Assembly: GCF_017876315.1 (NCBI RefSeq)
Contig: NZ_JAGINU010000001.1
Location: 3,596,001 to 3,660,000 of the forward strand
Reading direction: 5' to 3'
Source: Pseudonocardia parietis
GTDB taxonomy: Bacteria > Actinomycetota > Actinomycetes > Mycobacteriales > Pseudonocardiaceae
DNA: 64,000 bases
Part shown: piece by piece, positions 34,621 through 42,001 of the stretch
Position numbering within the stretch: the stretch's first letter is position 1
Layout of the letters: the number at the start of each line of letters is the position of its first letter
Notes under the pieces: generated by a model
What the model saw: the letters and a program-made list of their open reading frames with translations, nothing else
Database searches by the model: none
Told to the model about the DNA's origin: nothing
Translations under genes and position numbers: made by a program

Positions 34621-34674
34621 GCGGGTCCGTACCGTCCTCGGCGTCCCGGATCATCGAGCCCCAGGAGCAATCGG

Positions 34675-35123
34675 ATGACCGGTCTCTCGCCCGAAGCGCT
34701 CACCCTGCTGCTGCCGGCCCGACTCGCCCCGGGGGGTGCGCTGCACGGAGGTCCGGCGCGGGGCGGTCGGCGACGGGCAGGAGACGGGCTGCGTGCGCTG
34801 CCAAATCAGACGCACTACAGCGCGTCCAAGCACGCCGTGGCCGGCCTGGCCGGGACGGCGGCCATCGAGCTCGCGCCGCGCCGGATCCGGGTGAACTCGG
34901 TGCACCCGTGGGCGTGGCCACGCCGATGGGGGAGGACCGCCCGGTCGGGCGGATGCTGCGCGAGCACCCGGAGTTCGCCCCCGCGTTCCGGCAGCTGCTG
35001 ACCGACCCCGCGCTCGCCGACCCGGACGACGTGTCCGACGCCGTCCTCTGGCTGGCCTCGGACACCGCGCGCACCGTCACCGGGATCCAGCTCCCGGTGG
35101 ACCTCGAGGCCACCGCGGTGTGA
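34675..35123 (+). pseudogene. remnant of a mycofactocin-type SDR gene
   Basis: Residual SDR sequence without a start domain. HYSASKHAVAGLAGTAAIEL with the active Tyr-Lys and RIRVNSVHPWA appear in one frame, and VGRMLREHPEFAPAFR to the C-terminal TVTGIQLPVDLEATAV in another, with a break near 34915. The Gly-rich NAD-binding N-terminus and catalytic Ser region are gone, replaced by unrelated residues from 34675 to about 34800. The RIRVNSVHP segment resembles mycofactocin-coupled SDRs such as the intact gene at 56020. It marks the edge of a decaying region. Confidence 0.8.
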
Positions 35124-35894
35124 GGCGGGTGTGGCTGGGAGGCCCGCGGCAAACCGGCGGTGGAACCCGGTCGTGGTGCCCTTCGCAGCGCCTGCTGGGT
35201 CAGCGGCGCTACGACGCTGTGGATCGGTTACCTGCTCGCGTGCGTGCCGGCCCGCTGCTGCTGTCCCTGCTGCGCGACCGGCATGCCGGAGGTGTCGCCG
35301 GATCCCCGGGGCACCGTGACGTGCCTCGACGATCGGACGCTGTCGCCTCACGGGCGCAGCGGCCCATCGTCACCGCGAAACTTGGTCATCGTGGAGGGCG
35401 TCCGCTACGAAGTCCGTTTCAGGTTGCTCGTAGCGGTGCTCCATGGCTGCCCATATGCCCTCGGTCGCTTCGGGTGCGGGCATCGGAGACACGCGTTGCT
35501 CGTTCGGACCGAGCGGGCCGGAGTCTCCTGCGGCACCGGACACACCGTTCTCTATCCGCTTTGTGATGGTGAAGAACTCGCTCGACGCGTCAATGGCCAA
35601 CCATCCAATCCGGACCCCGCGGCGAGGAAGAATCTTCCAAATGCTCGGGTCAGTTCGGCTACGCCGCCACCGTCCCCGGTTGAGTTGATATTCCAGATAG
35701 TCGTGGCGCGGCGTTGGTTCCAGCGGTGACAGCCAGTCGTGAACGCCTCTATTCGCGCGCGTGGTAGGACTTCGGACAGGGAACTGAGACTCTTTTCGCG
35801 GAGGGCGACCTCGTGGATTCCGTATATCGATGGACACGGCCTTTCCGTGTGAGGGGATCGCGGACGACATCGATCGACGGACGCGGTCGGCGGG
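35124..35894. other. lower-GC stretch of unclear content
   Basis: About 770 bases with clearly more A and T than the rest of the window and weak third-position bias. No ribosome site-supported gene is evident. Only a 166-residue minus-strand open frame, listed separately, is a possible gene. It joins a broken SDR on the left to an MFS gene on the right, and is probably degraded or foreign DNA. Confidence 0.55.
35370..35870 (-). CDS. possible hypothetical protein
   Basis: A 166-residue open frame from ATG 35870. The C-terminal part (WLAIDASSEFFTITKRIENG) looks protein-like, but the N-terminus is Arg- and Pro-rich, third positions are only mildly GC-rich, and no good ribosome site lies in front. 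No family is recognised. It could be a real gene of foreign origin, the tail of a broken gene, or a chance frame. Confidence 0.25.
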   Translation of the reverse strand: MSSAIPSHGKAVSIDIRNPRGRPPRKESQFPVRSPTTRANRGVHDWLSPLEPTPRHDYLEYQLNRGRWRRSRTDPSIWKILPRRGVRIGWLAIDASSEFFTITKRIENGVSGAAGDSGPLGPNEQRVSPMPAPEATEGIWAAMEHRYEQPETDFVADALHDDQVSR

Positions 35895-37070
35895 TTATTG
35901 ATGGGGCGCGGCCGTCGCCGTGGTGGCGAGGCCGACAGCGCCCAGTACGAGTAGGACGAGGGCTGCGGTGCAACCGACGATTGCGAGGGCCGGCGGCAGG
36001 CCGACGGTGCCGGCCAGCAGACCGACTCCGGGTGGACCGGCGAGGTAGGCCAGGTAGCCGACGGCGGTAATCCGAGCTGTGAGCGATCCAGCGTTTGCCG
36101 GATCCCGTGCGCCGGCGGTGCTCATCACCATCGGGAACAAGGGCCCGAGCGCCAAGCCGGCCACGCCTACACCGACCAGCAGCAGCTCCGGGCTGGACTG
36201 CAATGACGCACTCGGGATCGCTGTCAACAGGACGAGACCGGAGGCCATCACGACCAAGCGGCTCCCGGCCACCCGGATGACCGGGGCCGCCAGGAGACGG
36301 GAGAGCATCATCGAGGCGCTCAGGACCGCGACGATGCTGGCGGCAATCCCACTGTGGGCGAACGGTTCCCCGGCGGCGAGCACAGCTGACCAGTCGGTCA
36401 GCATGCCCTCGAGCAGCAGCGCTGCCACGCCGAGCGGCGCGAGCAGCAGAAGCATTCGCCCACCGATGCGCATCGGCCTCGTGGTCCGTCCAGGGGCAGG
36501 CATCGGGCGGTGCCCGGTCGGCATCAGGCCAGACCACACTGCGAGCAGTGTGGCCAGCAGTACTGCTGCGACCATGCCGAAGTGCCATCCGACCGGTGTC
36601 GCGAGAACGGCCGCCACTCCACCGGTGGTCGCCCCGATCAGCACTCCGGCGCTGTACATGCCGTGAAACCCGGGCATGAGGACCGTCTCGCGTTCTGCCT
36701 CCATCTCGATCGCCGCGACATTCATACCCACATCCAGGGCGCCGCTCGCGCAGCCGAGCAGGACCAGTACGAGTGTCAGCGAGAGCAGGCCATCAGCCAA
36801 TGCGACCAATGGCAATGAGCCGGCGAACAGCAGGCTCGCCGTCCGGCACACCGACCTCGTCGACACGTTGCGCAGCAGACGGCCGGTGAGTAGCAGCGAT
36901 GGCACCGAGCCGGCCGCGATGCCGAACAGTGCGATGCCCAGCTGAGGTTCACTCAACCCCAGGTCGTTCTTGACGGCGGGAATGCGGGGTGCCCAGCTGG
37001 ACAACACGGCCCCGTTGAGGAGGAAGACGGCGCCGAGAGCAATACATGACGAGCGCGACGGCATGAGCAT
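35895..37070 (-). CDS. MFS transporter
   Basis: A 391-residue major facilitator with about 12 membrane segments. The N-terminus FLLNGAVLSSWAPRIPAVKNDLGLSEPQLG and the LFGIAAGSVPSLLLTGRL loop resemble YbjJ-like MFS proteins of unknown substrate, perhaps sugar or drug efflux. The ATG at 37070 is chosen over longer starts; another ATG two codons later is possible. Upstream lies an AACGG-6-CCGTT palindrome at 37145-37160. The gene is less GC-rich than its neighbours, in line with recent acquisition. Confidence 0.88.
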   Translation of the reverse strand: MLMPSRSSCIALGAVFLLNGAVLSSWAPRIPAVKNDLGLSEPQLGIALFGIAAGSVPSLLLTGRLLRNVSTRSVCRTASLLFAGSLPLVALADGLLSLTLVLVLLGCASGALDVGMNVAAIEMEAERETVLMPGFHGMYSAGVLIGATTGGVAAVLATPVGWHFGMVAAVLLATLLAVWSGLMPTGHRPMPAPGRTTRPMRIGGRMLLLLAPLGVAALLLEGMLTDWSAVLAAGEPFAHSGIAASIVAVLSASMMLSRLLAAPVIRVAGSRLVVMASGLVLLTAIPSASLQSSPELLLVGVGVAGLALGPLFPMVMSTAGARDPANAGSLTARITAVGYLAYLAGPPGVGLLAGTVGLPPALAIVGCTAALVLLVLGAVGLATTATAAPHQ

Positions 37071-37144
37071 GGCAGGGTCCCAAAAGCCGCCCTGCCGGTT
37101 ACCGTGCAACGCCTCCCGGACGGTCAGGAGGCGGTATCGACTAT

Positions 37145-37160
37145 AACGGGTATATCCGTT
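37145..37160. promoter_or_regulatory. palindromic site upstream of the MFS gene
   Basis: AACGG-GTATAT-CCGTT, perfect five-base arms, 75 bases before the MFS start. It overlaps A/T-rich -10-like sequence on the minus strand, so a bound regulator would block transcription. No regulator gene adjoins it directly; the nearest is the TetR gene at 37814-38467. Confidence 0.4.
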
Positions 37161-37170
37161 GCTTGGCCAC

Positions 37171-37813
37171 ACTGACGAGTGGGGCCCCGAATCGGCCCAG
37201 ACGTGTTCGACGTGGTGTCACTGAGCGTGCTGTCCGACGTCTGACCGACGTTTGATCGGTGGGGTTGATCCGAGCGGGTCTGGCACCGGGTGAAGCACCA
37301 CCCCTGGCCCCTGCTGGTCATGGACCTTGTTGGCCTGCAACTCGAAGCCCGCGGGGTGCGCTACGGGACTGCGCCGCCCGTGACCTCGTCGGGGCCCGCG
37401 AGCGGGGCGGGTGTGCCACACGCGCCGTGTTCTCAGCGGATGGGAACGACAGTCCCCCCGATGTCGAGCGCGGTCCACGCGGTGTCCGGCCTCGGGAACA
37501 TCGGTACAGCCGTCGGCCCTGAGAACGATCATGATCCGATCGGCGCGAGCGTGCTGACGCGGTTCTCGTACTCGCGACGGGGCTGCGGGAGGAACTCGGC
37601 GGCTGCACCCACTGGCTGCGGCGAACCCGTGGGCACGCAGCGGACCCGTCAGCCCGCCGACCTGCGGGTGATCGTCCGATCAGTGTCGATCGGTGCCACG
37701 GATGGCACCGATCGACACTGAACGGATGATCACCGCTGGTGGTGGGCCGTCAGCTCGCGGCGGGCCGTCAGCTGGTGGTGCGTACGAGGCGGAACGAGCA
37801 TTGCGCGCCGGGG
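37171..37813. other. intergenic stretch with gene debris
   Basis: About 640 bases between the MFS and TetR genes without a convincing gene. Frames in several directions are open but none has domain patterns or a ribosome site. Direct repeats of GGCCGTCAGCT lie at about 37745-37772. The right end holds a large hairpin. It may be remains of an inserted element. Confidence 0.5.
37667..37734. repeat. 32-bp near-perfect inverted repeat with 4-base loop
   Basis: Arms 37667-37698 and 37703-37734 pair at 30 of 32 positions, with loop CGGA at 37699-37702. The central 18 pairs are perfect. It lies about 80 bases beyond the end of the TetR gene on the minus strand, so it could end that transcript. Its length and perfection exceed a normal terminator and it may be a palindromic repeat element or a mobile-element end. 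Confidence 0.7.
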
Positions 37814-38467
37814 TCAGCGTTCCGGCTTCGGGTCGGGCCGGTGGGTCGGGGTGTATCTGGCGAGCATGGTCTGGACAGCCTGTTCGACGGCGTCGTGGAT
37901 GTCGGAGGCTGTGGGGTCCCAGTCGGTCAGCAGCATGCGGGGCCACAGGACGTAGTTGGCGATCATGCCGAGGAACTGGTTCGCGGCGCTCTCGGCGTCG
38001 GGCACATCAGCGTTGCCCGCCTCGTGTTCGGATTCCAGGTAGTGCTGAACCGAGGTGAAGTAGGGCAGTTTGCCGAGCTCGAACTGCATCCGTCCCAGTT
38101 CGGGGAAACGAGGCAGTTCGGCGATGACGATCCGGAACAGGGCCGTCATGCCGGGCCGGCCGATCAGGTCGGCATAGCGGTGGCCGACCGTTGTCAGTCC
38201 GGAGCGCAGGTCTCCGGTCTGTGGCTGCGTGGCAGCGTCGCCGGCGTCACGCTGCCAGGACTCGGTGACGATGGCCTCGAAGAGGGCCGCTTTGGTGGGG
38301 AACCGCTTGAACAGGGTGGACTTCGAGACCCCGGCCGCGTCGGCGATCCGGGCCAGTGAGGTGCCGTCGTAGCCACGATCCAGGAACAGCTCCGTGGCAG
38401 CGGTGGTGATCGCCTCGCGTTTCTGTTCAGCGAGTCTGCGGTGGTGTGCGGAGAGTCCTGCTGCCAT
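37814..38467 (-). CDS. TetR/AcrR family transcriptional regulator
   Basis: A 217-residue regulator. The helix-turn-helix region AAGVSKSTLFKRFPTKAALF is clear at about residues 42-61, after GYDGTSLARIAD. The C-terminal domain resembles AcrR-type repressors. It is divergent from the SDR gene at 38617, and the spacer holds two near-perfect palindromes around GAGTCnnnnGACTC, which are its probable operators. It would repress itself and the SDR gene until an inducer binds. Confidence 0.93.
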   Translation of the reverse strand: MAAGLSAHHRRLAEQKREAITTAATELFLDRGYDGTSLARIADAAGVSKSTLFKRFPTKAALFEAIVTESWQRDAGDAATQPQTGDLRSGLTTVGHRYADLIGRPGMTALFRIVIAELPRFPELGRMQFELGKLPYFTSVQHYLESEHEAGNADVPDAESAANQFLGMIANYVLWPRMLLTDWDPTASDIHDAVEQAVQTMLARYTPTHRPDPKPER

Positions 38468-38488
38468 GCGGGCAGTATGTCGCAGACC

Positions 38489-38562
38489 CGAGGCGAGTCA
38501 CTTGACTCGCCTCGAGAGCCCTGCTTACGGTACGAGAGTAAGGCGAGTCGAGTGACTCGCCT
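38489..38562. promoter_or_regulatory. two operators in the TetR/SDR divergent spacer
   Basis: Palindrome one, 38489-38514, has GAGGCGAGTCA arms around a short centre; palindrome two, 38541-38562, has AGGCGAGTC arms. Both share GGCGAGTC...GACTCGCC. Between them a plus-strand promoter fits: TTGACT 38502-38507, 18 bases, TACGGT 38526-38531. Operator one overlaps the -35 and operator two lies past the start point, a classic dual-site repression layout for the adjacent TetR protein. Confidence 0.7.
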
Positions 38563-38616
38563 CCTATCTGGGGTGCCCGGGTGAGTTCCGGTAGCCGCGC
38601 AGTGGAGGAGCAGTTC

Positions 38617-39375
38617 ATGACGATCGACGAGATCGCTCTGGTGACCGGTGCGAATCGCGGGCTCGGACGCGGCGCGGCCATCGCTCTGGCCGCACGCGGG
38701 GTGCGGGTCCTGGTCACCCACCGCGGTGATGCGGCCGGGGCTGAGAAGACGGTGGAGCAGGTGCAGGCGGTGGGTGGGACTGCCGCTGTTCTCCGGCTCG
38801 ACATCAGCGACGTCTCCTCTTTCGCGTCCTTCACCTCCGAACTGAGCGAGCAGCTGGAGCGCTGGGGTGCTTCGCGGCTCGACATCGTGGTCAACAACGC
38901 GGGAGTGGGGATCTTCGGACCGCTGGAGGACGTCACGATCGACGACTTCGACACGGTGATGGGCACCAACGTCCGGGGCACGTTCTTCCTCATCCGGTCA
39001 CTTGTGCCGCTGCTGACCCGAGGCGGCCGCATCATCAACGTCTCGACGTCACTGACCCGCCACACCAGCCCCGCCACCTCGGTCTACTCCGCCTCGAAGG
39101 CCGCCGTCGAAGCCTTGAGCCGCACCCTCGCCGCGGAACTCGGCCCGCGCGGAATCCGGGTCAACTCCATCGCCCCGGGACCGACCGCCACTGATTTCAA
39201 CGGTGGCGCGATGCGGGACGACGCCGAGATGCGCCAGGTTCTGGCCGGACAGACCGCGCTCGGCCGCGTCGGCGAACCTGAGGAGATCGGCGACGCCATC
39301 GCCACGCTGGCCTCCGAGGGCCTGCGCTGGGTCACCGCCCAGCGCATCGAGGTCTCCGGCGGCGCCCTCCTCTGA
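38617..39375 (+). CDS. short-chain dehydrogenase/reductase
   Basis: A 252-residue classical SDR. EIALVTGANRGLGRGAAIAL is the Gly-rich loop, NNAGVGIFGPL and VSTSLTRHTSPATSVYSASKAAVEAL carry the Asn, Ser, Tyr and Lys of the active site, and RIEVSGGALL ends it. The ATG at 38617 follows TGGAGGAG; a GTG at 38581 adds 12 residues without a site. It is controlled by the divergent TetR gene, as in aldehyde- or quinone-responsive SDR pairs. Substrate unknown. Confidence 0.92.
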   Translation: MTIDEIALVTGANRGLGRGAAIALAARGVRVLVTHRGDAAGAEKTVEQVQAVGGTAAVLRLDISDVSSFASFTSELSEQLERWGASRLDIVVNNAGVGIFGPLEDVTIDDFDTVMGTNVRGTFFLIRSLVPLLTRGGRIINVSTSLTRHTSPATSVYSASKAAVEALSRTLAAELGPRGIRVNSIAPGPTATDFNGGAMRDDAEMRQVLAGQTALGRVGEPEEIGDAIATLASEGLRWVTAQRIEVSGGALL

Positions 39376-39407
39376 GCGACCGGGCGACGGCCTGTAGAGA
39401 CGCCTCC

Positions 39408-40202
39408 TCAGCCGCCGACCAGGCGCTCCCAGCGGTCCAGCGCCTCGGCGCGGGCAGCGGGCACCTCCAGCAGGCGGGTCAGCTGCGGGTCGATCACGGT
39501 GTCGAGCAGGGCCACCGCCGCGGCCGGGGGCTCCTCCATCACGGCGGGCGACGGTGCCGTGCCGAGCGCGAACCCGCAGTCGGCCCTCACGTCGTCGCGG
39601 TCGGCGCCGCCCGCGATCGCGGCGAGCCGGGGCGGGCCGCTCGCGAAGTCGATGACGGCGCGGTCGGTCACCGCGGCGTGGATCCCGCGCCCGGTGCGCC
39701 GGCCCGCGCCGGTGACGAACGAGACCCGCTCGACCAGGAACCGCCGGCTGTGCGCGGCCCGGTAGGCGACCAGCCGCCCGACGAGCGCGGCCGTGTCGGC
39801 CAGCGCCAGGCTGCCGGGCAGCCGCTGCAGCCCGCCGTCCCGGTCCGGGACGCGGCTGGCGTTGATCGCGCCGTCGCCGTCGAGCTGGGCCGGGCTGACG
39901 AACTGCAGGGTGACCCGGCCCCGGCCGAGCGCGTCGAGCACCTCGGTCTGGCGGTAGTCCCCGGCCGCGTGCCTGCTCGCCGCCGCGGCGTCGACCAGTC
40001 CCTCGGCGATGTCGTGCGTGCGCGGGGAGACCGCGGTGCCGAGCAGCACCGTCAGGTCCGGCACGAGCAGCTCTCGGGCCAGCAGGACGGCGGCCGCGGC
40101 CAGCGGCGTCGCCACGCCGACGATCACCACGTCGTCCGGCCTGCACTGCCGGGCCAGGTTCCAGATCACCCGGTTCGCGACCGCGCGTGGGTCGGCGTTC
40201 AT
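39408..40202 (-). CDS. CoA transferase family I, beta subunit
   Basis: A 264-residue subunit. MNADPRAVANRVIWNLARQ begins the domain; LQFVSPAQLDGDGAINASRVPD and SFVTGAGRRTGRG correspond to the beta fold of glutaconate/IpdB-like proteins. The usual catalytic Glu is not obvious here, as in IpdAB-like hydrolases which lack it. It is overlapped by the alpha gene (ATGA, 40199-40202) and is the last gene of the pair. The relationship to IpdAB, which opens the last steroid ring, is a possibility only. Confidence 0.85.
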   Translation of the reverse strand: MNADPRAVANRVIWNLARQCRPDDVVIVGVATPLAAAAVLLARELLVPDLTVLLGTAVSPRTHDIAEGLVDAAAASRHAAGDYRQTEVLDALGRGRVTLQFVSPAQLDGDGAINASRVPDRDGGLQRLPGSLALADTAALVGRLVAYRAAHSRRFLVERVSFVTGAGRRTGRGIHAAVTDRAVIDFASGPPRLAAIAGGADRDDVRADCGFALGTAPSPAVMEEPPAAAVALLDTVIDPQLTRLLEVPAARAEALDRWERLVGG

Positions 40203-41032
40203 CGCCGCGCCCCCGTCCCCGCTGCGGCGGCAGCGGATGCCGCCGCGAGCAACGGGTCGAGGCCGCCGCCGGGATCGGCCAGGTACCGGCGGAGCCCGGC
40301 GAGGTCGGCCGGGTACTCGCCGGGCAGCGCGGTCGGCCGCGCCCCGCCCGGGGCGACGACGACCGCGTCCACCTCGTGCCCGAACAGCAGCGCGCGGTGC
40401 CGCGCCGCGTGCGCCCGCTCGTCGTCGAGGATCCGCTCCACCGTCACGATCACCACGTCCGCGGCCCGGGCGAGGACCGCGTCGGCGTCGTGCAGGAAGT
40501 CCGCCTCGGCGGGACCGAGCACGGTGCCGTCCGCGCCCGCGGCCGAGGCGTGCACGACCGCGACGTCCAGGCGCATCGCGGGCACCGCGACCACCTCCTC
40601 GCCGGTGTAGGGGCAGGTGACCCCGCGCAGACCGAGCTCGGCGAGCAGGTCGCTGCCGGTCGCGCCGCGGGTGGGCAGGAAGGGCAGCCCGGCCCCGGCC
40701 GCGCGCAGCCCGGTGACGAACAGCAGCTCGCTGTACTCGTGGGCGGTGAGCCGCCCCGCCCGGACGGCGGCCTCGTACCCGATGGCCCGGCCCAGCTGCT
40801 CGAAACCGACGTAGCCGCTGTGCATCTCGGCCAGCGCGCCGCGCACGGCCAGCAGCTCGGCGTCGAGCGAGGCCAGGAAGGAGTGCACCCGCAGGTCACG
40901 GCGACCGGCGGTGGCGAGCGCGTCGAGGAAGGCGATCGGCTTCCTCCGCAGCAGCACCCCGCCGACGCCCAGGCGGGCGCCGTCGGGCACCAGCGTCAGC
41001 GCCTCGTCGAAGGGCCGGATCGGGTTCGGCAC
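40199..41032 (-). CDS. CoA transferase family I, alpha subunit
   Basis: A 277-residue subunit. DGARLGVGGVLLRRKPIAFLDALA near the N-terminus is the CoA-binding Gly-rich loop of family I transferases, and VDVAVVHASAAGADGTVLGPA-like sequence follows around residue 155. Together with the beta gene it forms a heterodimer that moves CoA or hydrolyses a CoA-linked ring. The GTG start at 41032 lies ten bases from the shared palindrome at 41043-41064, divergent from an enoyl-CoA hydratase. Confidence 0.87.
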   Translation of the reverse strand: MPNPIRPFDEALTLVPDGARLGVGGVLLRRKPIAFLDALATAGRRDLRVHSFLASLDAELLAVRGALAEMHSGYVGFEQLGRAIGYEAAVRAGRLTAHEYSELLFVTGLRAAGAGLPFLPTRGATGSDLLAELGLRGVTCPYTGEEVVAVPAMRLDVAVVHASAAGADGTVLGPAEADFLHDADAVLARAADVVIVTVERILDDERAHAARHRALLFGHEVDAVVVAPGGARPTALPGEYPADLAGLRRYLADPGGGLDPLLAAASAAAAAGTGARR

Positions 41033-41042
41033 TGTACCTTCA

Positions 41043-41064
41043 TATCAAACGACCGTATGGTAGG
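41043..41064. promoter_or_regulatory. 20-bp palindromic operator, copy 2 (CoA transferase / enoyl-CoA hydratase)
   Basis: Read on the minus strand the site is TACCATACGGTCGTTTGATA, two bases from the consensus. It fills most of the 35-base spacer between GTG 41032 (minus) and GTG 41068 (plus). It overlaps -10-like sequences for both directions (TATGGT at 41056-41061 for the plus strand), so one bound dimer would block both operons. Confidence 0.7.
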
Positions 41065-41067
41065 CGA

Positions 41068-41871
41068 GTGGCACACGTCACGGACGAGGAGGTCGTGGTG
41101 ACGTACCGGACCCTGCGGGTCGACGACGGACCGGACGACGGCGTGGTGGTCGTGACGCTGGACCGTCCGGAGCGGCTCAACGCGATGGACCCGGACTTCT
41201 TCCGGGACCTGGCCGCGGTGATGCGGGACCTCGACGAGCGGGACGACGTGCGCGCCGCCGTGCTCACCGGTTCCGGGCGGGCGTTCTCGGCAGGCGGCGA
41301 CATCGACTCGTTCGCCGCGCTCGACGGTGACACCGACGCCGTCCGTGCCCACCTGCGGCTGGTCTACGACGGCTTCCACGCCGTCGAGCTCGCGCAGAGC
41401 CCGGTGGTCGGCGCGGTCAACGGCCTGGCCTTCGGCGGCGGCACCGAGCTCACCCTGACCTGCGACGTCGTGGTCGCCGCCGAGTCGGCCACGTTCGCGT
41501 TCAAGGAGCCGACGGTCGGGCTGACGCCGGGCTTCGGGGTGCTCCGCGGGCCGGACGTCATGGGCCGCGGCTGGACCCGCTACCTGGCGCTGACCGGCGA
41601 CGCGATCGACGCCCGTACCGCCGAGCGGGCCGGGCTCGTCCAGTTCGTGGTGCCGGACGCCGAGCTGCTGGCGACCGCGACGTCGGTCGCCGCCCGGATC
41701 GCGGCGAACCCGCGGCTGGCCGTGCGGGTCGGCAAGCAGTTCGTCAACCGCGACACCGGCTCGGCGATGCGCGAGTCGGTCGAGGCGACCGCACTGCTGT
41801 TCACCACCGCCGAACACCGGGCCGCGGTGTCGGCGTTCCTCGCGCGGAGGGAAGCCCGCCATGGCCGATGA
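41068..41871 (+). CDS. enoyl-CoA hydratase/isomerase family protein
   Basis: A 267-residue crotonase. FSAGGDIDSFAAL (oxyanion loop), NGLAFGGGTELTLTCD with catalytic Glu one, and FKEPTVGLTPGFGVLRGPD with Glu two are present. Both acids suggest hydration of a 2-enoyl-CoA. The GTG start at 41068 lies seven bases after a -10-like TATGGT, so a leaderless message is likely. Its end overlaps the start of a truncated gene. It is closely similar to the enoyl-CoA hydratase at 62524 in the PGFGVLR segment. Confidence 0.92.
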   Translation: MAHVTDEEVVVTYRTLRVDDGPDDGVVVVTLDRPERLNAMDPDFFRDLAAVMRDLDERDDVRAAVLTGSGRAFSAGGDIDSFAALDGDTDAVRAHLRLVYDGFHAVELAQSPVVGAVNGLAFGGGTELTLTCDVVVAAESATFAFKEPTVGLTPGFGVLRGPDVMGRGWTRYLALTGDAIDARTAERAGLVQFVVPDAELLATATSVAARIAANPRLAVRVGKQFVNRDTGSAMRESVEATALLFTTAEHRAAVSAFLARREARHGR

Positions 41872-41970
41872 CACCGACCTGATCGAGGTCGACGACGCCG
41901 ACGTCCAGGAGCTGTTCTTCGACCGCGGTTGGACCGACGGGCTGCCGATCGTGCCGCCGCCGTCGCCCGC
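41861..41970 (+). pseudogene. 5' stub of a UGSC-type (seleno)protein gene
   Basis: The frame from ATG 41861 gives DADVQELFFDRGWTDGLPIVPP, the N-terminal pattern of proteins in the UGSC family as I recall it. After about residue 36 it becomes unrelated sequence and runs into the opposite-strand ligase gene at 42002. The ATG overlaps the enoyl-CoA hydratase gene by 11 bases, the remains of an operon join. A deletion probably removed the rest; the family name is moderately sure. Confidence 0.55.
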
Positions 41971-42001
41971 GACCTGTTCGGCGGCTGATCCGCGCGGTCA
42001 C

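Noticed and set aside
35160..35729. 189-residue plus-strand frame in the low-GC stretch
   Set aside because: Cys-rich nonsense-like composition, no ribosome site, overlaps a more plausible minus-strand frame, and runs through the end of the SDR remnant.
37667..37734. tRNA or riboswitch
   Set aside because: A single long hairpin without a cloverleaf, CCA end or conserved aptamer core.
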